A program made the position numbers and the translations under genes. The notes under the pieces are model-generated. The model searched no databases. It saw only the letters and a program-made list of their open reading frames with translations, and was not told where the DNA came from. This document shows, piece after piece, positions 7,531-12,877 of a stretch of 12,877 nt of DNA (positions are counted from its first letter, which is position 1; each line of letters begins with the position of its first letter). The DNA is from Rhodobacter sp. (GTDB taxonomy: Bacteria > Pseudomonadota > Alphaproteobacteria > Rhodobacterales > Rhodobacteraceae), in the NCBI GenBank assembly GCA_013824055.1, contig PNNE01000097.1, positions 1 through 12,877 of the forward strand, given 5' to 3'.

Positions 7531-8661
7531 TTACCTCTGGGCGAGGCTTCCCGCCGTCTCGTCGACCTTCAGGAGGATATCCATCAGAAGTGCGGCAGGG
7601 TCAAGGTTGACCGCCTTGCCCCGCCGGGCGCGGGCCGAGAGGGTCTGGGCAAGCTCGGCCCAGGCGCGGGCGGCATGGGCGTGCGGGGCAAGGCGGGCCA
7701 GAAGCTGGGCTTCGTTCGGGGCTGCCTCGGGCGGGGTCTGGCCGGTCGCGCCAAAGCGGGCGAGGCGAGCCAGAAAGAGGTCGATCAGGGTGACGAGAAG
7801 GTCGAAGGTCTCGGCCGCGCCCCGTGCGGCGGCAAGGTCGGCCAGCGCCAGGGCCTGCGGGCGGTCGAGGCGGGGGAGGGTGGCGAAGAGGCGGGTCAGG
7901 GCAGAGTACAGCTTGAGACCGTCAAGGTTGGTCAGCCGGAACGCCTCGCCCACCGAGCCGCCGGACAGTTCGGCCAGCGCGGTCCGGTCCTCGGGCACGA
8001 CGTCGCCGCCGGCCTGGGTCAGGGCGTCGGCAAGGTCCTGGGGGGCGAGCGGGGTCAGCCGCAGCTCGCGGCAGCGGGAGCGGATCGTCGGCAGAAGCCG
8101 CGCCGGCTGGTGGGCGATCAGGAACAGGGTGACGTTCGCCGGGGGTTCCTCGAGCAGCTTCAGCAGGGCGTTGGCGGCGGCAGGGTTCATCTCGTCCACC
8201 GCATCGATGATCGCGGTGCGTCGGCCTCCGTCGGCGGCAGAGAGGGCGAAGAAGGACTTCATCTTGCGCACCTCGTCGACCGAGATCACCTGCGACAGCG
8301 CGGTTTCCTTGTCGTTCGGCGCGCGGCGAAGCAGGAAGTGCCGCGGTTCGGCCAGCTGAAGAAGACGGCGGGCGACGGGGTGGCTGTCGGGGACGTCGAG
8401 ACTGCCCGGCGGCGGCGCCGCGAACATGCCGCCGTCGTCGTCGGGCGTGGCCAGCAGGAACCGGGCCAGGCGCCAGGCGAGCGTGGCCTTGCCGACCCCT
8501 TTCGGCCCGGTCAGCATCCAGGCGTGGTGCAGGCGGCCAGAGGTGAAGGCGCGCAGGAATTCGGCTTCCTGCGCGGCATGACCGAACAGGACTCGCGTCT
8601 CGCGCGGGTGGGGGGCGCCTTCCAGGCGGTCGGGTTCGGGCAGGGGGTCGGTCGCGGCCAT
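7531..8661 (-). CDS. holB: DNA polymerase III subunit delta prime
   Basis: Clamp-loader subunit that helps place the sliding clamp on DNA during replication. The 376-aa protein has an alphaproteobacterial N-terminus, PDRLEGAPHPRETRVLFGH. Walker A-like GPKGVGKAT is at 52-60. The Walker B-like region is AIIDAVDEMN, followed by ALLKLLEEPP and the SRC motif in RSRCREL. The zinc-binding cysteines of the E. coli protein are absent: only one Cys is present, in SRC. The ATG at 8661 is chosen because the conserved N-terminus begins there. The frame stays open far upstream, but that stretch is low-complexity Pro/Arg sequence. No ribosome site is visible before it, because a C-rich tract complementary to G runs occupies that place. 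tatD follows after 6 bp. Confidence 0.9.
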   Translation of the reverse strand: MAATDPLPEPDRLEGAPHPRETRVLFGHAAQEAEFLRAFTSGRLHHAWMLTGPKGVGKATLAWRLARFLLATPDDDGGMFAAPPPGSLDVPDSHPVARRLLQLAEPRHFLLRRAPNDKETALSQVISVDEVRKMKSFFALSAADGGRRTAIIDAVDEMNPAAANALLKLLEEPPANVTLFLIAHQPARLLPTIRSRCRELRLTPLAPQDLADALTQAGGDVVPEDRTALAELSGGSVGEAFRLTNLDGLKLYSALTRLFATLPRLDRPQALALADLAAARGAAETFDLLVTLIDLFLARLARFGATGQTPPEAAPNEAQLLARLAPHAHAARAWAELAQTLSARARRGKAVNLDPAALLMDILLKVDETAGSLAQR

Positions 8662-8677
8662 GCGGGGGAGATTGCAT

Positions 8678-8702
8678 GGGGACAGGGGGAAGGGGAAGGG
8701 GG
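8678..8702 (+). other. G-quadruplex-type motif just upstream of holB
   Basis: Four runs of four to five G separated by ACA, AA and AA: 8678-8681, 8685-8689, 8692-8695 and 8698-8702. This meets the usual four-tract, short-loop rule for a G-quadruplex. A fifth run (GGGGG at 8664-8668) lies nearby. The G-rich strand is the template strand for holB, and the motif starts 17 bp from its ATG. Folding is a prediction only. Confidence 0.55.
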
Positions 8703-8755
8703 TGCAGGATGTCCAGGGCAGGCGGTGAGGGCGACCTTGGAAAGACAACCGTCCG

Positions 8756-8773
8756 GTCGCGAGTGTTCGCGAC
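8756..8773. repeat. Perfect 7-bp hairpin or palindrome
   Basis: GTCGCGA (8756-8762) and TCGCGAC (8767-8773) flank GTGT. It could be a regulator site for holB or the VOC gene, or simply a hairpin. It lies 94 bp upstream of the holB start. Confidence 0.35.
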
Positions 8774-8890
8774 GTGTCAGGCCCGAGTGCCGGGGTCCGT
8801 CCGGGTGCGGGGAAGGCCTGGCACGCCGGTTGACCGGCCCCGGCGCGGAGTGCAGGCTTCAGCGCGGGGAGCCGGGTCGGACGGCAGGGC

Positions 8891-8965
8891 CAGACTTGGG
8901 GCGACCAGGCTTGTGGCGGCCGGGTCTGGGGCGGCCGGGCTTGGGGGGCAGAAGGAATGGGGGCA
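8891..8965 (+). repeat. Degenerate 15-bp tandem repeats (about five copies)
   Basis: Five consecutive 15-bp units begin at 8891, 8906, 8921, 8936 and 8951, sharing a CxGGCTTGGGGCGGC-like pattern and drifting toward GAAGGAATGGGGGCA. A partial sixth unit (8966-8980) carries GAAGGAAG, which serves as the ribosome site of the VOC gene. The period of 15 keeps any frame intact, but no coding role is likely. Confidence 0.55.
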
Positions 8966-8979
8966 GAAGGAAGATGCCG

Positions 8980-9399
8980 ATGGAAGCCCGGATCTCGCTG
9001 ATCACGCTGGGGGTGGCCGACCTTGAGCGCTCGGTCGCGTTCTACCGCGATGGGCTGGGATTGCCGACAGAGGGCATCATCGGCACCGAGTTCGAACATG
9101 GGGCGGTGGCGTTCTTTCCGCTGGCGGGCGGCGTGACCCTTGCGCTTTGGGCGCAGGCGGACCTGGCGCATGATGCGGGCCTGCCGGTGAAGCCGGTCAG
9201 TCCGACGGGCTTTGCGCTGGCGCACAATGTGCGGGCGCAAACTGAGGTCGATGCGGTGATGGCGGCGGCGGGGCAAGCCGGGGCGCAGGTGGTGAAGCAA
9301 GCGCAGCCGACGTTCTACGGCGGCTATGCCGGGTATTTCCAGGACCCGGACGGCCACCTGTGGGAGGTGGCCTGGAACCCGGCGATCCTGCCGGACTGA
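8980..9399 (+). CDS. VOC (glyoxalase/bleomycin resistance fold) family protein
   Basis: Small single-domain protein of the vicinal oxygen chelate fold, 139 aa, cytoplasmic, with no signal peptide. It opens with ITLGVADLERSVAFYRDGLGLP, the first beta-alpha unit of the fold, and ends with GYAGYFQDPDGHLWEVAWNP, which carries the usual C-terminal metal-ligand Glu. The first-strand ligand His is replaced by Leu7, so canonical metal chemistry is doubtful. The ATG at 8980 is preferred because AAGGA (8967-8971) lies 8 bp upstream; an ATG at 8974 would be too close to it. The gene runs against its neighbours and splits tmk from holB, which suggests a later insertion. Specific function is unknown; dioxygenase-like, lyase-like and antibiotic-binding members all share this fold. 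Confidence 0.87.
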   Translation: MEARISLITLGVADLERSVAFYRDGLGLPTEGIIGTEFEHGAVAFFPLAGGVTLALWAQADLAHDAGLPVKPVSPTGFALAHNVRAQTEVDAVMAAAGQAGAQVVKQAQPTFYGGYAGYFQDPDGHLWEVAWNPAILPD

Positions 9400-9407
9400 G
9401 CCGGGAC

Positions 9408-9505
9408 GGTGGGCGGATCGCCCACCCTACGGGCCTTGCGCGGCGAAACCTGGGCGAAGCGGCGGGCGGTCCGACCGCGGGTGCAGGGTGGGCGATCCGC
9501 TCACC
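9408..9505. repeat. 98-bp inverted repeat with self-palindromic arms between VOC and tmk
   Basis: The left arm (9408-9428) and right arm (9485-9505) are reverse complements at 20 of 21 positions. Each arm is itself a hairpin: in the left arm GGTGGGCG (9408-9415) pairs with CGCCCACC (9419-9426). The core GTGGGCGATCCGCYC recurs at 12577-12591. It lies between the convergent VOC and tmk ends, so it could terminate both transcripts. Next to it, CCTTG/CAAGG (9504-9516) makes a further small hairpin at the tmk end. It resembles REP-type or small mosaic intergenic elements. Confidence 0.6.
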
Positions 9506-9517
9506 TTGCGGCAAGGG

Positions 9518-10140
9518 TCAGCCGGCACCCAGATGCTGGGCGACCACCTGCCAGACGCGGTCTGCCACGGTGTCCGGCTCGGCATCGGCGTCGATCACGC
9601 GGAAGCGGTCATGGCGCGCCGCAAGGGTCAGGAAACCCGCGCGGGCCTTTTCCTGGAAGCCGAGGCCCATGTCCTCGAACCGCAGCTCGGCTCCGCGCGG
9701 GCGGTGGCGCGGGCGAGGCCCTTGGCGGGATCGAGGTCGAAGAGAAGCGTCAGGTCCGGCTCGACCCCGATCATCAGGGCGTGCAGCCGGTCGACCGTAT
9801 CGGTCAGATCGCCCCGGGTAATCCCCTGGAAGATGCGGGTGCTGTCGGCGAAGCGGTCGGTGATCACGATCTCGCCCCGGGCAAGGGCCGGGCGGATGGT
9901 CTTTTCCAGATGATCGCGGCGGGCGGCGGTGAAGAGCAGGATCTCGGTCTCGGGGGACCAGCGGTCGGTGGCGCCTTCCAGGACCAGGCGGCGGATCTCC
10001 TCGGCGCCGGGACTGCCGCCGGGTTCGCGGGTCAGAGTGACGGTGTGGCCCCGGTCACGCAGGGCCTCGGCCAGCCGACGGGCCTGCGTGGACTTTCCCG
10101 AACCGTCGATGCCTTCGAACGAGAGGAAGCGACCGGCCAT
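9518..10140 (-). CDS. tmk: Thymidylate kinase (dTMP kinase), reading frame broken near 9693
   Basis: Makes dTDP from dTMP with ATP, an essential step to dTTP. The frame from ATG 10140 has the P-loop EGIDGSGKST (9-18), TREPGG (37-42) and TDRFADST (94-101), and is normal through FDLDPAKGLARATARA (149 residues). It then reads 21 residues unlike Tmk before a stop at 9628. Moving one base near 9693 restores a typical C-terminus, AELRFEDMGLGFQEKARAGF and onward, for 57 residues to the TGA at 9520-9518. The combined product would be about 207 aa, the usual length. One base appears missing in the GCGGAGCC stretch. The ATG directly follows the dacA stop (TGAATG), so translation is coupled. A strict annotation would flag it as frameshifted. 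I think a sequence error or very recent mutation is likelier than a functional short protein. Confidence 0.85.
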
Positions 10141-11295
10141 TCAGCTGGCCGGCGACCCGATGTAGCGGGCGTAAAGCGTCTGGGCCGCCGTGGTCAGCCG
10201 CTTCATGAAGCCGGCGGTGGCGACGTCGGCTTCGGCGACCAGGGGGAAGCGGCGGTCTGGCAGGTCGGGGACATGGACGATCAGTTCGGCAACCGGAGTG
10301 CCCTTGGTCACGGGCGCGGTGAGCGGGCCGTTGTAGACCACCTCGGCCGTGATGCTGTCCTGCACCAGCGCGGGCACCAGAAGGCGCACGTCTTCCGCGG
10401 GAACAAGGCCCACGCTTTCAGCGGCACCCATGTGGACCCCGGCTGTGGCGACGCGGAGCCCGGCCTTGGCCACGGTCTTTTCCGAGAACTGCCGGAAGGC
10501 CCAGGACACGATGCGTTCGGATTCTTCGGCGCGGGCCGCATCGGACGCAAGTCCGGTGATCACGAAGATGACCCGCCGGTCGCCCTGCTTGGCACTGCCG
10601 ACCAGGCCATAGCCCGCTTCCTGCGTGTGCCCGGTCTTCAGCCCGTCCGCCCCGACGCCAAGTTCCAGCAGCGGGTTGCGGTTGCGGGCATTGGCCGGCG
10701 CGCGATCCTTGTAGTTGAACTCGGTCTCGGCGAAGATCGGATAGTATTCCGGGAATTCCTCGATCAGGTGCTGGGCCAGGATGCCCAGGTCGCGCATCGA
10801 CATGCGGTGCTCTGGTTCCGGCCAGCCCGAGGAATTGGTGAAGTTCGAGCGCGTCATCCCGAGCGCCTTGCCGCGTTCGGTCATCTGGGCCGAGAAGGCC
10901 TCTTCGGTGCCGGCCAGTCCCTCGGCGACCACCACGCAGGCATCGTTGCCCGAGTTCACGATCATGCCGTGGATCAGGTCTCTGACCGTGGGACGGTCGG
11001 TTTCCTGCAGGAACATGGTCGACCCGCCCATCGACTTGGCGCGGGCAGAGACGGCGAACTCGGTCTCCATCGTCACGCGGCCGTCGCGAAGGGCCTCGAA
11101 AAGCATGTTGATGGTCATGATCTTCGACATCGAGGCCGGGGGCAGCGACTCGTCGGCGTTCTTGTCCATCAGGACAGTGCCGGTGGTCATGTCATAGACC
11201 CAGGCGGCAGTGGCCGCCGTCTCGAAGGCGCGGGCGGGAAGCGTGGCCAGCGCAAGGGCCACAAGGGTCAGGACTAGACGCAGAGGGTTCAGCAT
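10141..11295 (-). CDS. dacA: D-alanyl-D-alanine carboxypeptidase, PBP5/DacA family
   Basis: Periplasmic penicillin-binding protein that removes the terminal D-Ala from peptidoglycan stem peptides and so limits cross-linking. The 384-aa precursor has a signal peptide cleaved after ARA (about residue 23). The active-site motifs are complete: Ser55-Met-Ser-Lys58 (SxxK), Ser115-Gly-Asn117 (SxN) and Lys220-Thr-Gly222 (KTG). A C-terminal beta domain (about 270-360) follows, then a tail that may lie along the membrane (MKRLTTAAQTLYARYIG). The ATG at 11295 is chosen because it gives a proper signal peptide and AAGGG, overlapping the upstream stop, lies 7 bp before it. A start at 11331 would add 12 residues overlapping the upstream gene. 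tmk begins at the base after its stop. The exact paralogue (DacA, DacC or DacD) cannot be fixed. Confidence 0.94.
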   Translation of the reverse strand: MLNPLRLVLTLVALALATLPARAFETAATAAWVYDMTTGTVLMDKNADESLPPASMSKIMTINMLFEALRDGRVTMETEFAVSARAKSMGGSTMFLQETDRPTVRDLIHGMIVNSGNDACVVVAEGLAGTEEAFSAQMTERGKALGMTRSNFTNSSGWPEPEHRMSMRDLGILAQHLIEEFPEYYPIFAETEFNYKDRAPANARNRNPLLELGVGADGLKTGHTQEAGYGLVGSAKQGDRRVIFVITGLASDAARAEESERIVSWAFRQFSEKTVAKAGLRVATAGVHMGAAESVGLVPAEDVRLLVPALVQDSITAEVVYNGPLTAPVTKGTPVAELIVHVPDLPDRRFPLVAEADVATAGFMKRLTTAAQTLYARYIGSPAS

Positions 11296-11305
11296 GGTCA
11301 GGCCC

Positions 11306-12502
11306 TTACCTAAGGTAGAAGGCGTCGGCAAAACCGGCGTCCTTGATCTTCTTCAGCATGACGTCGTCGCCCATCACCACGACGCCCCAGACGACCTTGC
11401 CGTTGGCATCGGACTTCTGCGGCGTGGCAGTGACCCCGATCTTGGCCAGAGCCTCGGCGGCGCGATTGGCGTTGTCTTCCTTGGAGAAGGAAGCGACCTG
11501 GATCGGGCGTGCCGGGCCAGTGGCAGCGGCAGCGGCGGGGGCGGCGGCGGGTTCGGCGGCTGGGGCCGCAGTGCCGCCCACAGTCTGGCGCGCGGGGGAC
11601 GCCGGCTCTGCCGGGTCGGGGCCGCGCGCGTCCAGGGGAGCGGATTCGATCGGGGCAAGTGCGGCGGCGGCGGCATCGGGAGAGGTGGTCGGCGCCTCAC
11701 CGTCGATGGCCCCGGTTCCCGCCGCGGCGGCTGCGGCTGCGGCCTTCGCCTCGGCGGCGGCGCGGCGCTTGGCTTCGCGTTCGGCCCTGGCTTCGGCGCG
11801 GCGTTCCCGCCAGGTCTTCTTCTGCGGCGCGGCGTCGGGAGCGATGGCCTCTACCCCCTCGGCGGCGACGGCTGCCGCGGCGACCGCTGCGCCCGACAGG
11901 CCGGCAGAGCCGTCGGCGGGGGCGGCTTCGGCGGGGGCGGGTTCGGTCGTCCGGGCCTCGACTGCGTCCAGGGCCGCCGAGGCGATGGCGGCAGAATCGG
12001 CGTCTGCACTGGCGCCGGGCGCGGCCGGATCGGTTGTCGAAGCGACGGCTGCATCCTCGGCGGGGGCGGCGTCCTGCACGACTTCCTTGCGCAGGGCGGT
12101 CACGCGGATCTGGGTCGGCTTTCCGGCCAGGATGCCAAGCGCCTCGGCAGCGTCGGAGGAGAGTTGCAGGCGAGGACCGGGATTATCGCGTTCACGCCTG
12201 AACAGCGCGCCGGTGATGGTCTTGCCGGTCGCCGGATTGAAGATCGCCACCCGTTCCGGATTGACCGCGTCAGGTGCCGCCACCCAGATCCCGCCGAGCG
12301 AGGGGCGCCCATCCCAAAGCGCGCTGTCGTTGGCCTGGAAGATCTCGGGTGCTTCGACGTCGCGGGTGGCGTTGGCCGCCCTGGCCGGTGCGGAGACCTG
12401 CGTGCCGTCACCGCCGACCCGTCCGCCACCATCCACGCAGCCGATCAGCAACCCGGTAGCCGCCAAACCGAAAACAACCTTTCGGAGTCCCACTCGCGCC
12501 AT
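11306..12502 (-). CDS. SPOR-domain lipoprotein with RlpA-like (partial double-psi beta-barrel) region
   Basis: Predicted envelope lipoprotein, 398 aa. The signal ends in LLIGC, giving lipidation at Cys22. Residues about 80-138 (FNPATGKTITG, PGPRLQLSSDAAEALGI) resemble the second half of the RlpA barrel, which cleaves denuded glycan strands. The opening GxASWYG motif of RlpA is absent. Residues 141-330 are an Ala/Pro/Glu-rich linker with a basic helical segment (about 227-262, WRERRAEARAEREAKRR). Residues 332-398 form a SPOR domain (PIQVASFSKEDNANRAAEAL), which binds peptidoglycan lacking stem peptides, typically at the division site. The ATG at 12502 has GAGG about 8 bp upstream. The gene leads directly into dacA (10-bp gap), consistent with joint work on the septal wall. 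Enzyme activity is uncertain. Confidence 0.85.
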   Translation of the reverse strand: MARVGLRKVVFGLAATGLLIGCVDGGGRVGGDGTQVSAPARAANATRDVEAPEIFQANDSALWDGRPSLGGIWVAAPDAVNPERVAIFNPATGKTITGALFRRERDNPGPRLQLSSDAAEALGILAGKPTQIRVTALRKEVVQDAAPAEDAAVASTTDPAAPGASADADSAAIASAALDAVEARTTEPAPAEAAPADGSAGLSGAAVAAAAVAAEGVEAIAPDAAPQKKTWRERRAEARAEREAKRRAAAEAKAAAAAAAAGTGAIDGEAPTTSPDAAAAALAPIESAPLDARGPDPAEPASPARQTVGGTAAPAAEPAAAPAAAAATGPARPIQVASFSKEDNANRAAEALAKIGVTATPQKSDANGKVVWGVVVMGDDVMLKKIKDAGFADAFYLR

Positions 12503-12784
12503 GTTCCGCCCTCAAAGTCGCACGGTCTGAAGCGCCGTGCTTGTCGCCGTGCCTTTCGACGATCCTGTCCGTGGTCGTGGGCGATCCGCCCGGAGCGTTT
12601 GCCGCCCTCCACCCCACGTGTGTCCGCCTGCCTTGCATCACAACATACAGGGTTGCGGCGAGCTAGGGAAGGGCAGAGGCTTGCACTTGTCCTCACGATC
12701 AGCGGAATTCGCCTGCCGGTGCCTTTCAGAATCGATCCTTGACGGGTATTCGGGCCATCGTGGTCCGGCCAGGCAGGTCAGAAC
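12503..12784. other. Intergenic region between the lipoprotein gene and tRNA-Ser
   Basis: This 282-bp stretch holds no credible gene. On the minus strand a -10-like TATGTT (12647-12642) with a poor -35 (TTCCCT, 12670-12665) is the best promoter guess for the lipoprotein-dacA operon, leaving a leader of about 130 nt. On the plus strand TTGACG (12739-12744) is a good -35 for tRNA-Ser, but no recognisable -10 follows at the right distance. A hairpin GCACGG/CCGTGC lies at 12520-12540. Confidence 0.35.
12577..12591. repeat. Third copy of the GTGGGCGATCCGCYC palindromic core
   Basis: GTGGGCGATCCGCCC matches, base for base over 15 nt, the reverse complement of the left arm of the 9408-9505 element. 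It differs by one base from the right arm. Here it stands alone, in the leader of the lipoprotein-dacA operon. Confidence 0.5.
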
Positions 12785-12874
12785 GGAAGTGTGGCCGAGT
12801 GGTTTAAGGCTCTGGTCTTGAAAACCAGCGTGGGGGGAACCCCACCGTGGGTTCGAATCCCACCGCTTCCGCCA
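12785..12874 (+). tRNA. tRNA-Ser (anticodon TGA)
   Basis: Class II cloverleaf. The acceptor stem GGAAGTG (12785-12791) pairs with CGCTTCC (12864-12870), including one T-G pair. The anticodon stem CTGGT/ACCAG encloses loop CTTGAAA, with anticodon TGA at 12819-12821. A long variable arm, GTGGGG/CCCCAC, follows. The T loop is TTCGAAT. The discriminator is G12871 and CCA is encoded at 12872-12874. It reads UCA and UCG-type serine codons. It is transcribed away from the lipoprotein gene, and its terminator lies beyond the window. Confidence 0.97.
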
Positions 12875-12877
12875 CTT

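Larger units (their letters stand above)
8662..8979. other. Non-coding, repeat-rich gap between divergent holB and the VOC gene
   Basis: About 318 bp of very GC-rich DNA with no credible gene. From left to right it holds a G-run cluster (8678-8702), a perfect 7-bp palindromic hairpin (8756-8773), a CCGGTTGACCGG palindrome (near 8827-8838), and degenerate 15-bp tandem repeats (8891-8965). It must contain a promoter for holB if the upstream tmk transcript ends before reaching it, and one for the VOC gene. No convincing -35/-10 pair was found on either strand. Confidence 0.6.

Noticed and set aside
8676..9026. 116-codon plus-strand open frame between holB and VOC
   Set aside because: Gly/Arg-rich low-complexity translation of G runs and repeats, with no ribosome site and no family resemblance.
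8662..9357. N-terminal extension of holB to 9357, giving 608 aa
   Set aside because: The added 232 residues are Pro/Arg repeats read from the 15-bp tandem repeats and from the antisense of the VOC gene. The conserved HolB start is at 8661.
9685..9700. Programmed ribosomal frameshift in tmk
   Set aside because: No slippery heptamer or obvious stimulatory site at the switch, and the family is not known for recoding; an indel is simpler.
9409..11277. 622-codon plus-strand open frame opposite tmk and dacA
   Set aside because: It has no recognisable motif, and its length follows from the absence of AT-rich stops opposite GC-rich genes.
12537..12821. 94-codon plus-strand open frame running into tRNA-Ser
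   Set aside because: It overlaps the tRNA gene, has no ribosome site and no family features.
3..12874. Genomic island bounded by tRNA genes
   Set aside because: Two tRNAs frame the window by chance. There is no integrase, no direct repeat of the tRNA 3' ends inside the window, and most genes are core functions.

Overview
The window is high-GC DNA with the gene content and codon style of an alphaproteobacterium, most likely Rhodobacterales (Rhodobacter/Paracoccus-like). The grounds are GC-rich third positions, long spurious open frames on the opposite strands, weak AT-poor promoters, and a cell-wall/replication gene series (SPOR lipoprotein, dacA, tmk, holB, tatD, MBL hydrolase) that I recall as typical of that order. 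It looks like ordinary chromosome: no phage, transposase, CRISPR or integrase genes are visible. The window is bounded by two tRNA genes, tRNA-Leu(GAG) at the left edge and tRNA-Ser(UGA) at the right edge.

Region 1 (3-378): tRNA-Leu, a GC-rich hairpin acting as a likely terminator, then a leader with an inverted repeat and a promoter candidate whose -35 overlaps a perfect 10-bp palindrome. Region 2 (379-4845, + strand): a complete ABC importer of the polyamine/opine type in the order ATPase, periplasmic binding protein, permease 1, permease 2. A strong 11-bp stem-loop separates the binding-protein gene from the permeases and could set their relative expression.

Region 3 (12502 down to 4898, - strand): SPOR/RlpA-like lipoprotein, D-alanyl-D-alanine carboxypeptidase, thymidylate kinase, DNA polymerase III delta prime, TatD nuclease, PhnP-like metallo-hydrolase and, after a 75-bp gap with a hairpin, an AEC-family permease. 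Most junctions are tight (0 to 10 bp or overlapping), so this is largely one transcription unit. It is interrupted between tmk and holB by a glyoxalase-fold (VOC) gene on the + strand. That gene is embedded in repeat-rich DNA: a G-run cluster, 15-bp degenerate tandem repeats, and a 98-bp inverted repeat with palindromic arms.

The most notable anomaly is tmk, which has an apparent one-base deletion near 9693. The downstream frame still encodes a normal Tmk C-terminus, so this is either a sequence error or a very recent lesion in an essential gene. I did not find a convincing new multi-gene system. The interesting material is the intergenic architecture and the tmk frameshift.
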